A stretch of DNA of 64,000 bases from Hypomesus transpacificus (lineage: Eukaryota > Chordata > Actinopteri > Osmeriformes > Osmeridae). Below, in pieces: positions 13,612-25,192 of the stretch. Positions within the stretch are counted from its first letter, which is position 1. Each line of letters opens with the position of its first letter. A program made the translations under genes and the position numbers. Under the pieces are notes generated by a model. The model did no database searches and was not told the DNA's origin. It saw only the letters and a list, made by a program, of their open reading frames with translations. The stretch lies in contig NC_061082.1 in NCBI RefSeq assembly GCF_021917145.1, forward strand, positions 16,967,682 through 17,031,681. Direction: 5' to 3'.

Positions 13612-16600
13612 ATGCTGGAGGGCGACCGGAGAGTGAGTCTGTTGAGGAGGATAACTTCAAGGTAAGTTCTTTTACAATGTGAAGTTGGTAGATGTTGTGC
13701 TGTGTGAAGAGGACCCAAGCAGAAAGTGATGCAGAATATATACTTCTGAGACATGAGAGATTTTGAAAGGCAAAACTTCAAGAAGTTTGAAATATGCAGT
13801 CATTAAGAAATTCTAAAAGTAATTAAATTGAGTTACATCAGAAAACCAAAGAAAATCTGTGATACCATGCATCCACACATGGTTAACACAGAAACTGTAA
13901 AAAAGATGTTGAGGATGACATGTTTTGAAACCTTGTTTTTCGATGCAGACGATGACCTTATGATCATAAAACTACACAGTTCCAAAACAGCAGTTTCAGT
14001 ATTACTTTAAACAACTAGGTCAGTGCAGTTTGATGCAGGAAGCAAATTATCAGGTTCCTCTTTTTTCAAACTATGACTAACTTTAACTCACAATATGTCT
14101 TTGTTAAAGGAGTTCTTCACAGAGACATCAGCAGCAACGCCAACAAATACCAGAGCACATGGGGTAAGTGACTGGGACTTGCTAAACAGTTGCTATGCTA
14201 ACAGATGTTTAACATTTGTTACAAGACATGTGCATTGCTGTAGACATCAACATGTGTAAGAGCAGCTGGAAAGAGCCCATGTAGGAATGTGGGCAGAGAA
14301 CCACATGTAAACAAACAAACACCATCAGGATGAATGTTGTACAGGATGTCCTGCTGTGGATGGTGGTGTTACTCAGACCTGTCCTCCATCTGTTTCCATG
14401 GCAGCGGAGATGACAGTGGACCGGGGAAACTGCACCGCAGGTTGTCTCGTCTGGGGAGCCGGAACCACAACAGAGCCCCGCCCCCCCAGCCTGCCCCGCC
14501 CCCCCAGCCTGCCCAACCCCCCCAGCCTGCCCAACCCCCCCAAGCTGCCCAGCCAAACAGACCCTCTGCTCAGGAGGACAGACCAGCACCTCCTGTTCCT
14601 AAACCTCTACCCCCAGCACAATCAGAACTAGCCTCCAAAGCTGGTGAGACCCCCTCAAAACTCACCCCTGTCACACAGAAGCCAAAACCCCCCCCTCGGC
14701 CCCTGAATAGGGTGTTCAGCAGCACAGCGCATGGGGCGGCCATCTTGCAGGTACAACGCGAAGAACATTCATTTCAATACACACACTTATGGTGACAAAG
14801 TTGTACACCTTTATAATAAGATATGCATATATTCCATGCACCAGCCTCTGTGGGTGAGTTACAACATGCTTCACTTTTTCCAAAGGGACTTGAGCAGCTC
14901 AGAGGAGACAAGGCACTGTGTGACGTCACCCTGGTGCCGGGGGACAGCAGTGACACGTTTCCAGTGCACCGAGTCATCATGGCATCCGCCAGTGACTACT
15001 TCAAGGCCATGTTCACAGGTGAGTGTGGAGGAGTAAATCCTTCCCCAGTACATATTAGAGGTTGAATCATTTTAAAGTACAGAAGAAGATGATGTCACCT
15101 CAGGGCTGTCTGAGCCATTCAAAGATGTGTCCATGTGTTTCCTGTACTGAATAACACTTAAAGGGACAGTTGTTGTCGTCGTCCCCCCGTCCTGTCCCCC
15201 CAATTATTTTTTTCAAATATATATTTTTCCCTCTTACCTGTAGTGCTACATTTAAAACAAATTCTGTCTTCTAAACTACACCCGGAAACCAAATCACCGT
15301 GCAGCGCTCTTACACATGAGTAGATGTACACTTCTTTGATGCATGTTGATGTAGTTAGCGAGTACAGTTTGGTAAAAAGAAAATAGTTCCTACATAAAAT
15401 TGCCCACAACAAGGTCTTTGGATTGTCTTGAGTAATTGGGTCTCGATTTCTGCCAAAGGCATTGGTGTTGAGTTTTCCTTGTATACCATGTATTTTTTGG
15501 CGCTTTGAGTACCACAAGCCGAGTGCCCTCCTGCTCCTTTATATTTGAGAGAAGGCAGACAGCAAAATGTACCTACCCTGCTTTAAGTAACTAGTGCAGT
15601 GCCCGTGATGCAGCTGGTGATGAAAAGTTATTTTCAGTGGCTTTGGTAGGCCTACTTCTCAGATCACAATTGAAATTCTGTCATCTCTGAAGTACTTCCA
15701 CGTCATCTATTCTAGTCACTTATGCACATCATAAAAGCAATTTCTCTCTCTTTTTTTTAACTAATTTTCAATGTTCTGGTACATTCCTGCAAATGATAAT
15801 GTAGCCTAAGGGGTGTTTGCTATGTTTATTTGTATTTGTGCTATGCAATACTGTAAAATAGTACTGTATTTTCTTTCTCATAAATAATGACAGAGGAGAC
15901 TAAATTTGTAAGAACAGTGGGTAACACTTTAGATGAGCTCACCAAATTCATAATTTATTAACCAATTTGTTACCTATTAGTTAACGGTTTGTTCACCATT
16001 AGTTATTTATTGTTTATACAAAATGTATCATTAGTAAAGCATTTGTTCACACAGTTAGGGTTATGGTTCGGGTTTAGGGCTAGGGTTTAGGTTCAGGGTT
16101 TAAGTTTTGGTTAGGGTTTAGCTTTACTAATGCTTTACTAATGATACATTTTGTATGAACAACAAATAACTAATGGTAACAAATTGGTTAATAAATTATT
16201 AATTTGGTGAGCTCATCTAAAGTGTTACCGAACATTGTTCCTGTCGCTATATCCATGCCTTAAGAAACCGACCCAAGGAGGCTAAAGTGGTAGTAATTCT
16301 GCCCATGTCCGTGATGTGCTGGTGATTATAATGTCGTAGTTGATTTGGTGTTGAGTTTTGTGCACATTTGCATTGTGCAGGTAGTTTTGACATCAGTAAA
16401 CACGTAAATGTATGTAACAAAATTCACTGATCTATACTGAAAGTATATACTTTATATTGTCGTTCTGTTAGCTAGCCAGAATTTCATTCATAAAGGAAAC
16501 CCTTTGAAAGCATGCTGATTTAGCAGTCAGTACTTGTAGCTAATAACCTTCCAGCTACACCTACTGAAATACACCATTCACTTAAAATATTCAACTTGTC

Positions 16601-19600
16601 ACGGTGAGGGTTAAAGGGATGACTAGAGGACAAATCAGAGTGAAGGGGCTGTGAGGAGTTCCCATGATATATGGGGATTGTTTCCCCCCAAAATCTAAAT
16701 ACTGATCCAAACACTGCACTCTTGGATTATAAAAAGGACACGTGCAAAATTATAAACTTTGCAGAGTGCCCGGTTCTCCAGATAATCGTGGGAAATTAAC
16801 AAGGACACACAAACACACAGATATTCCTGGCGTTATTAGAGAGATGAGAACTTATATTCATACAGTATGCCTGACATAAACCTACAGCTTTTAAGATCAT
16901 TGGTTATTGCCAAAATTGGACACCGATTCCAATGTGCATACCACATTTTCATATCCATATGGAGTTAGATTAGTTTCATAATTCAAACAAACAAACGCAA
17001 CACGATTCAAACAAATTTAACACGATCCAAACAAACGTAACACGATTTATACAAACATAACACGATTCAAACAAACAAACGTAACACGATTCAAACAAAC
17101 GTAACACGATTCACAAATGTATTTCGTGATTCACAAATGTAACGCGATTCACAAATAAATGACCCTATTACATTCGTTTGCAACCTGACAAACACAAGTT
17201 ACAAATCCCTGCATTCGTTGGTGTGAATCCTTGCATTCGTTCGTGTGGATTTTTGGAACTTTCCTGACGCGCTTTGATCCACAAATGCATTTTTTCTAAA
17301 AGATATCCTCAGCAGCCTATCAGATCGTCTCTTCCAATTTTAGCCAATCACATTAACGTGTCTATGTGGACTTCAACAACCTGCCATAAAGACGGACATC
17401 GTCTCCTTCAGATCACGAGCAATGTCGTCTGGTAGCATGTAGGTGAATTATTGCTTGTTAATCTTATTAAACCGATTATCATACCTGATTAAATATTGTT
17501 GAGAATGGCAGGATTCATGTTTAGTCATTTTCCGTGTTTCCTAGGCTAAGGCAGAGCCCGTCTACCCATATTAGACATTCTCCGGTGATTGGCTAAAATT
17601 GGAGACATCTGATAGGCTGCAGAGGATATCTTTTAGAAAAAATGCATTTTTGGATCAAAGCGCGTCAGGAAAGTTCCAAAAATCCACAGGAACCAATGCA
17701 AGGATTCACACCAACGAATGCAGGGATTTGTAACTTGTGTTTGTCAGGTTGCAAACAAATGTAATAGGGTCATTTATTTGTGAATCGTGTTACATTTGTG
17801 AATCACAAAATACATTTGTGAATCGTGTTACGTTTGTTTGAATCGTGTTATGTTTGTATGAATCGTGTTACGTTTGTTTGGATCGTGTTAAGTTTGTTTG
17901 AATCGTGTTGCGTTTGTTTGTTTGAATTATGAAACTAATCTAACTCCATATATCCAAGAGAATGTTTTTCCTGTGTGTTTGACAGGGGGAATGAGAGAGC
18001 AGGAGATGAGGGAGATCAAGCTGCACGGCGTGAGCAAAACAGGCCTAAAGAACATCATAGACTTCATCTACACCTCCAGGGTGAACCTCTGCTTGGCCAA
18101 CCTCCAGGACACACTGGAGGCGGCCAACTTCCTGCAGGTGCTGCCTGTCCTGGGGTTCTGCAACGAGCTCCTGAGCAGCGAGGTGAGAGGACCACAGCTG
18201 GCTGAGGTATAGAATGTCCGATATGGGTTTGAATGGACACCTATGGATCCATGTTGTCTTGTTTTCCTGTTTCTTTCAGATCACCATCGATAACTGCATA
18301 GAGGTGGAGCGCATCGCCGCAGACATGCTCCTGGAGGAGGTGCAGGTGAACATCGGGGAGTTTGTGTGTCAGAACCTCCCGGATCTGGTGCAGAGCGGCC
18401 GCTACCTGCAGCTCTCCCAGACCAGCCTGGCTTATGCCCTAGCCAGCGACTCCTTGAAGGGTTTCTCCGAGATGGAGCTGTACCGCATTGCCAGGGCCTG
18501 GCTGGACCACGACCCGCCCGCCCGCCGCTCCTCCGTCTACGCCCTGATGCGCCACATCCGCTTCCCCCTCATGAGCCCCATGGAGCTCATGCAAATCTCC
18601 CAGGAGGACGAGGGCACCAACGGGAACACCGTGATGCGCTCCGACACTGCCTGCGTCAACCTCCTGCTGGAGGCCAGCAACTACCAGATGATGCCCTTCC
18701 TCCAGCCGGCACTGCAGACCGAGCGCACGCGCATCCGGTCGGACGCCAGGCACCTGCTGGCGCTGGGCGGCGTGATGCGGCAGCAGCTGGTGGTGAGCCG
18801 AGAGCTGCGTCTCTACGATGAGGAGAGCGGCCACTGGAGGGCGCTCCAGCCCATGGAGGTGCCTCGCTATCAGCATGGCGTGGCGCTGCTAGGGGGCTTC
18901 CTCTACATTGTCGGGGGCCAAAGCACCTATGACACCAAGGGCAAGACGGCGGTGGACAGCGCGTACCGATACGACCCGCGCTTCAACAGGTGGCTGCAGG
19001 TAGCGTCGCTGAACGAGAAGAGGACCTTCTTCCACTTGAGCGCTCTCAAGGGGAGGATCTTTGCTGTGGGGGGTAGGAACGCCTCGGGAGAGATTGGTAA
19101 GTCACTATGGCTCCTCAAGATGTGAGTTCCATTCTGATCTACATGTTTTTCATATTTGTTTTCAACCCTTACAGACTCAGTGGAGTGCTACGACCTTAGG
19201 AAGAACGAGTGGACGTTTGTGTCGCATATGATTGAGCCCCACTACGGCCACGCAGGGACCGTCCATGGGGAGCTGATGTACGTCTCAGGTGAGGCTTCCA
19301 TTCGAATTTTAAATTCAGATTCAAACGGCAGTAACCGTGGAGATCTGGACTGTTTTTAAACAAACCAATTCACGACGCGCAAAGGCAGTTACAATCTATT
19401 GCTCCACAGTTTTAAAAGACTGGCAAAGCATTTCTGGTTTGTTCGAAATGCATCTTGGTTGGGTTCTGTAATGTGACCGTAGCAACCATGGAAGATAAAC
19501 TAGTTTCTAGGCCAAAATCATAAACAGATGTTGCAGTTACTGTACATGAGCAGATATGTGACCCCAAAAATACTGTAGAACTATGCATGAATGCTATAAA

Positions 19601-20616
19601 GCGTCCGTTAAATGAATAAAATGTCAAATAAGTATGTGACTGTCAAATATGTGACTGCCAGCTAACACAAATACATTTGTTTAAATGAGGTCACATTGTC
19701 ACTGAGGTTAACCAAAAGCTATCGAAAGCCTTTCAAATGTCAAGAATTGCTTTGGTCAAGTAAACATGCACTGTTGCAAAAGGAACAGGTGAATTCCATT
19801 GTGTGTGGGGGTGACATTGTTGTGATGGACATATCTCAAAGCACCACATCCTTCCTGTTCATACCAGAAATGTTTCACTCTGTGCAGTTCTAACAAAAAC
19901 GAGAAGAGAGATAGAGGGTAGGAGTACCTGACCACTATCTCACAGCTCAGACATGCCTTGCTTCCTTCTCTGTGTCATTCTTTCTCAGATACTCAATACT
20001 GGCACAAAAACTGTTATTAGAAAATGCATTTCATTGAAATATTACTTGATGAAAAGTGTACATGTATTCTCTGTGCATCAAACACTTAAAAACACTACAT
20101 GTCCCTCATCCCATAGGTGGCATCACCCGAGACACGTTTCAGAAGGAGCTGTATTGCTACGACCCCGACACAGACTCCTGGAGCCGGAGGGCGGACATGA
20201 CAGAGCTGCGTGGCCTGCACTGCATGTGCACTGTGGGCGACCGCCTCTTTGTCATGGGCGGTAACCACTTCCGAGGCAGCAGCGACTACGACGACGTGCT
20301 GGGCTGTGAGTACTACAGCCCCGCCGCCGACCAGTGGACAGTGGTGGCGGCCATGCCTCGCGGCCAGAGCGACGTGGGCGTGGCTGTGTTCCAGGACCAG
20401 ATCTATGTGGTGGGCGGCTACTCATGGAACAGCCGCTGCATGGTGGACATTGTGCAGCGCTATGACCCCCAGACAGACGAGTGGGACCGGGTGTTCAACG
20501 TCCTAGAGCCCCTGGGGGGCATCCGGTCCTGCACCCTGACTGTGCATCTGCCTGAGGGAGCCGTGGACGACGCCCAGATACAGGACTGCCCGCTGCCTGC
20601 GGCTGCCAAGACATGA
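13612..20616 (+). CDS. Kelch-like protein of the KLHL9/KLHL13 type (BTB-BACK-kelch)
   Basis: A likely substrate adaptor for Cullin-3 ubiquitin ligase. Exons: 13612-13661, 14110-14163, 14405-14750, 14886-15018, 17986-18182, 18280-19096, 19175-19288 and 20117-20616. Together they encode 736 aa. An in-frame TAG lies just before the first ATG. A second in-frame ATG at 14159, five bases before a splice donor, would give 703 aa. Domains in 703-aa numbering: proline-rich head 1-110, BTB 118-225 ([25 protein letters not shown]), BACK 230-350, and six kelch blades about 390-690 with GG-Y-W spacing. Long identical stretches to KLHL9/13 occur ([33 protein letters not shown]). The BACK domain diverges more, so it may be a distinct fish paralogue. 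The 3-kb intron 15019-17985 carries two hairpin elements. Confidence 0.85.
15920..16229. mobile_element. hAT-like MITE (foldback)
   Basis: Terminal inverted repeats start GGTAACACTTTAGATGAGC and continue with mismatches far inward, so the 310-bp element can fold into one hairpin. The flanks GAACAGTG (15912-15919) and GAACATTG (16230-16237) look like an 8-bp target duplication with one mismatch, as hAT elements make. The centre (about 16053-16120) holds degenerate TTAGGG/TTTAGGG telomere-like repeats. It lies in a kelch-gene intron. Confidence 0.8.
16957..17951. mobile_element. Giant foldback element (~1 kb palindrome)
   Basis: The left arm, about 16957-17353, is repeated inverted at about 17582-17951, with a central spacer of about 230 bp. 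The arms start ATATGGAGTTAGATTAG and each contains a 20-bp-type minisatellite (CACGATTCAAACAAACGTAA), followed by a unique part reaching CCAATTTTAGCCAATCAC. ATATCC occurs at both outer borders (16951-16956 and 17950-17955) and may be a target duplication. No coding capacity. It ends 34 bp before the exon starting at 17986. Confidence 0.85.
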
Positions 20617-20654
20617 AAGCGGATCCTTCCAAGGACTCACTTGACTCTTTAAAT

Positions 20655-20846
20655 CAGGGGTGTCAAATCCTGGTCCTCGAGAGCCGCTGTCCTGCATGTT
20701 TTAGATGTTTCCCTAATCCAGCTCACCTGATTCAAATGAATGGTCGTTATAACAACCCATTTAATTGAATCAGGTGTGTTGGAGCAGAGAAACGTCTAAA
20801 ATATGCAGGACAGCGCCTCTCGAGGACCAGGGTTTGCCCCCCCCTG
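20655..20846. mobile_element. Short hairpin MITE
   Basis: The left end CAGGGGTGTCAAATCCTGG and the inverted right end CAGGGGGGGGCAAACCCTGG flank arms sharing CCTCGAGAG, GCTGTCCTGCAT, TTTTAGA and CACCTGATTCAA. The full 190 bp folds on itself. It lies just after the kelch stop codon, so it is probably transcribed in the 3' UTR. Confidence 0.8.
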
Positions 20847-21023
20847 CACTAAATGCTCATGCTGCACTGCTGAAGTATTACGTTTTGGCTTTTGGCTCTT
20901 CTGTTTCATTGTTGGATTATGATCCCTACATATGAGCTCCCACATTAACAGCCCAATATAGTAAATTGGTACAGATGCATCAATAACAAGTTTGCAACAT
21001 ATGTGACCTATGCTCTTTTGTAA

Positions 21024-21095
21024 AGCTCTCTCTTGGAAGTCGCTTTGGATAAAAGCGACCGCTAAATGCATGAATGTAAATGTAAATGTAAACAT
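21024..21095 (+). repeat. SINE/LINE-type tail
   Basis: GTCGCTTTGGATAAAAGCG followed by CTAAATGCATGAATG and a (TGTAAA)n run is the common tail shared by many fish SINEs. The tRNA-like head is not visible here. Confidence 0.6.
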
Positions 21096-21775
21096 GACTT
21101 TTAATGTTTTTGTTTTTTTGACATAGGATTTGATTTAGGATTATTTGGCTTTACTCATGAAACAATTTTTCATTCATAATAAAAATACTAAGGTACGATT
21201 TGATCTTTCAATTCAAAATGACCACACAAAATTCATAACTCCAGTTTACAGAGCACACATACACAGCCCTGACTGACGGCTGTGCCAAGGTCTCTTGACA
21301 CAGATAGATGAAGCTTCAGGGTAAGACATGGCCCAGGCAAACACTACCAAAACAATGTCAGTTTGTTACATCTTTACCTCTCTCACAATTTAAAATGTAT
21401 TTCTAGCTGGTAGGTACTAGTTCAGTCTGAAAACAGCTGTTCATTTTAAATATGGAAAACCAAGCACAAAATGCCAAACATGTACAAGTAAAACTATGAA
21501 AAACACATTCAGAAAAACTGGTGCAGTGCCTGTTCCGTGATCCCTGTGATGCAACCATTGATTACAAAGTCCGTTAGTTGATCTGGTGTCAACTTAATCA
21601 ACCTGTCAACCTGAGTTTGTGGTGATTTATTTGCATTATGGCTTGTGCTCCGTATTTCCCCCCGAAAAATGCACTCTGATGATGATGTTGAGATATGATG
21701 CGTTTTAAGAAAGGTTAACTTTTAAATCTAACATCATGGCCAACAATGAATTCATCAGAACAGTATTCTTGACGC

Positions 21776-21905
21776 AGGGCTGTCCCAGGGTCCCTGGCCC
21801 TGGTCCCCAGGGGCCACTGTCCTGAATGTTTTAGATGTTTCCCTGCTCCAGCACACCTGATTCAAGTGAATAGTCATTACCAGGCTACAGAGCTTGATAA
21901 CCCAT
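21776..21905 (+). mobile_element. Partial copy of the hairpin MITE
   Basis: Shares CTGTCCTGAATGTTTTAGAT, GTTTCCCTGCTCCAGCACAC and CTGATTCAAGTGAAT with the left arm of the element at 20655. The second arm is missing or very diverged. Confidence 0.65.
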
Positions 21906-22224
21906 TCATTTGACTCATAACGAGGCGTCAAAGACTACCAAAATAAAAGACTGCTTTAACCATGACCAATGGAAGTTAATCGCCATGATGAGCAAGAACA
22001 AACAAACGCAATGTGACCTTGACTGCTCCTGCACTGTTTTCATTCGTCTGGAGTTGGTGGCCTTGGGCTGTCCTTGGCAGACACAGGGATATAAAACCTG
22101 CTCCTTTGGGCTGTTGCTCCCAGCATGCCTCCTGTCCCACAGAGCCGTGTCAGTGTTTCTTCCCTCTTCCAGCACGTTCCACGAGGGTGAGCCAGGGAGA
22201 TTCCAAGGGTTCAGAGCGGCCGCT

Positions 22225-23783
22225 ATGTCTCTGAGAGGCGAAGTGTGTGTGGTGACAGGGGCTGGTGGATTCCTGGGGGAGAGGTTAGTCCGGCTACTCC
22301 TGGAAGAAGAGAGACTTACAGAGATCCGACTGTTGGACAAACACTTCAGACCCCAGCCCTTACAGGCTCTGGAAGGTCAGTACTGACAGAATGATTGCCT
22401 GTTGTCTCTGTCTTGAGACAATACTAATTTGAAGTATCTATAATATACTTCAAATAATAGTATATATAAAAATTGTATACTCAAGTAGTTCTACTACTAA
22501 AGAGCTGGAAAATATATCTGAGCCAAGCTAGTTTCGCTGGTGAACATCAAACCAGCTATCATATCTAATATCCTGAGTCACAAACAATACACAGTTTGTA
22601 GGGGGAAGACTGACTGATTTGATTTTGTATGTTAAGATTGCAGAGGTGAGACAAAGGTGAGTGTTTTTGAGGGGGACATTCGGGACAGTAATCTTCTGAG
22701 GAGAGCGTGCCAGGGAGCTACCCTGGTATTCCACACTGCATCCCTCATCGACGTCATTGGGACTGTGGAGTACAGTGAGCTACATGGTGTCAACGTCAAA
22801 GGTATGGCGGTCTCTAAAGTTTTCAGCTGGTGACAGCTGAACATTTACTTTCTTGTGTGGATAGTTAAGGCTAGTTTGCTGAGAGGATTGGCTGTTCTCA
22901 TGTATCAATCGAAAAAGTATCAAGTATTTCATTTCCAAAAAGTGGTTGATGTGAACTTAGTGCATGTTTCCAAGGGACCCAGCTACTCCTGGAGATGTGT
23001 ATCCAGGAGAACGTGGCCTCCTTTATCTACACCAGCAGTATTGAGGTGGCCGGGCCCAATCCCAGGGGCGATCCCATTATCAACGGTGACGAGGACACCC
23101 CATACACATCCTCCCTGAAGTTTCCCTACAGCAGAACCAAGGAAGAGGCTGAGCGCGTCACGTTACAAGCCCAGCACGAGGGGCTCCAGAACGGGGGCCG
23201 GCTGGCCACCTGCGCCCTCAGGCCCATGTACATCTACGGCGAGGGCTGCCGCTTCTTGCTGGGCCACATGGCTGACGGGATCAAGAACGGGGACGTGCTG
23301 TATCGCACCTCACTTCCAGAGGCCCGCGTCAACCCGGTGTATGTGGGAAACGCGGCACTCGGCCACCTCCAGGCAGCCCGCAGCCTCAAGGACCCCCAGA
23401 AAAGAGGCACTGTCGGAGGTAACATCTACTACATCGCAGACGACACACCTCCAGTCAGCTATTCTGACTTTAACCACGCCGTGATGTCATCACTCGGGTT
23501 CCGCATTCAGGAACGGCCCGTCCTGCCGCTGCCCCTCCTCTACCTCATTTGCTTCCTGCTGGAGACGCTGCAGGCGCTGCTCCACCCCTTCACACGCTTT
23601 GTCCCGCCTCTGAACCGCCAGCTGCTCACCATGCTGAACACAGCCTTCAGCTTCTCCTATGGCAAGGCTCAGAGGGATCTCGGCTACTCCCCCAAGTTCA
23701 GCTGGGAGGAGGCTCGAGGGCGCACCACCGACTGGCTTGCTTCCCAGCTGCCCAAGGAGAGAGCTCGAATAAAGGGCAAATAG
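22225..23783 (+). CDS. hsd3b: 3-beta-hydroxysteroid dehydrogenase / delta5-4 isomerase
   Basis: It converts 3-beta-hydroxy-5-ene steroids to 3-oxo-4-ene steroids with NAD+, in ER and mitochondrial membranes, for progestin, androgen and corticosteroid synthesis. Exons 22225-22375, 22646-22801 and 22975-23783 join in frame to 371 aa, close to the human 372-373. The N-terminal Rossmann motif [12 protein letters not shown] binds NAD. Tyr154 and Lys158 in [10 protein letters not shown] form the YxxxK pair, at the same numbers as in the human enzyme. A hydrophobic stretch near residues 285-310 ([20 protein letters not shown]) is the membrane segment. [12 protein letters not shown] near the C-terminus is typical of the family. 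Which of the fish hsd3b paralogues this is cannot be settled here. Confidence 0.93.
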
Positions 23784-25159
23784 TTTTTGTACAACTGTTT
23801 CACCATTACCATCCATTTTATTACAATATAACCCTTGTTATTGTGTATGCCATAAAATAAGATGTAGTGCATATGAATGATCTGAAACTGTACAATAAAG
23901 ATGTGTGAAACAAATCTGTGAACTTCATTTGTATTAATAATACAAAAAATTATGTAATATTGAACCAGATAGGCCTACTTAGTAGGCTTAGTCACAGACA
24001 TAACAATGCATTTAATCTAGTTCAATCAAGGTCATAATCTTTGCCTTTGTGTAAACTGCTGGGGTTAGTCAAACCCACAATGAGCTTACAACTGTAGTCT
24101 CTAATAACTTTAATAACTCCCTCAGCATGGAAAACTCCAAAGTAAAGGCCAATTCTAGAACTAGCACATGTATGCTCTATTGTTCACTAAGAAAAAGGGA
24201 TGGTTACGAGTATTTTAATTGACTAAAACAAGTTAGCTGCATTTAATTTAATGGAATGCTATGATGCAAGAGAACAAACGCAGGGAGCTTGGTATAGCCT
24301 CTATGGTCGTCTATTAAATGGTTTCAGGTGTGCGACACAGGCATGTAGCAATCACGCGCATATTACAAAGAAAAAAGTTGCATGTATAATCCCTTTCATC
24401 GAGCTAGGATTGGCTAGGGAACAACTGATTTAAAACGCTAAATGGTTCAATTAATGTGTGCCTTGCGGTTAGTTGTGATAATGGTGGAGGATTAATCAGA
24501 TTTTTTTTATTTTTAATGGAAATACAGACCAAAAGCGCACTGCTACGTTGGAACTGATGCAGTGATTTCGTGGTCAGGAATTATGATACCCCGCTAGTGC
24601 TCTTGACATGTATAAGGTAAGAAATCTGAATACTGAAAAAAATAATGTTGGTGGCCATCCCTAATCCAGAGCAGCTAATTGCTTCTGAAAAGTCTCTGAC
24701 GTCACACGCCGAGGTGTAAGAGTGTGCCCTCACTCCCATACGCTGAGTTCAGTAGACAGCAAGGCCAGAGTCCAGCCTTCAAACAAACAGCCATTGACCA
24801 CCAATGAGGTCATGATTGCACCAGTAGCAGTGTTGTGGGATCGTTTGTCCCACTGACTCGGAGCAGGAGACGTCTGTGGGTCTGCTGTAATAAGACTCGG
24901 TTACTAACAAATCTCATTTACAAGAAAGGACCTCCTAACCCCCTGTTAATCAGCTGTTGTAGCATTTTCAGTGCCAGGTATTGTGAAACCTTTTAAACTC
25001 CTATAAGTGAATTCCTAACCAGCTTGTGGCTACTGTTTCACAGTAGGTGGGATTTAACTGTGTTTTTTTCCTAAGAGTTTCACTGTCAACAGCTACAGTG
25101 AGATAGAGGGCTGCACAGGCTGGTGAGAGACAACGCTGTGGACCAACCATTCACTGTTC
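23784..25159. other. hsd3b 3' UTR and pla1a upstream DNA
   Basis: The short hsd3b 3' UTR probably ends near 23915. The rest is intergenic plus the pla1a promoter and 5' UTR, with no other gene recognised. Confidence 0.5.
23894..23899 (+). terminator. Polyadenylation signal AATAAA of hsd3b
   Basis: AATAAA lies 111 bp after the hsd3b stop, with a GT-rich stretch (GATGTGTG) right after it. Confidence 0.7.
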
Positions 25160-25192
25160 ATGACTGGATTCTACCAAGAGACAAGGAAATGA
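25160..25192 (+). promoter_or_regulatory. Upstream ORF overlapping the pla1a start codon
   Basis: An ATG at 25160 opens a 10-codon frame ([10 protein letters not shown]). Its TGA at 25190-25192 overlaps the pla1a ATG at 25189-25191 in the sequence ATGA. If both lie in the mRNA, pla1a translation would depend on leaky scanning or on restart at the overlap. Confidence 0.5.

Larger units (their letters stand above)
20617..22224. other. Kelch-gene 3' UTR and hsd3b upstream DNA
   Basis: Holds a hairpin MITE, a SINE/LINE-type tail and a partial second MITE copy (listed separately). An AATAAA at 21178-21183 is a candidate polyadenylation signal for the kelch gene. No further gene recognised. Confidence 0.5.

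Noticed and set aside
18366-18876. Open frames of 145-151 codons in other frames of the kelch exon
   Set aside because: Shadows of a GC-rich coding exon. The true frame has full BACK and kelch homology.
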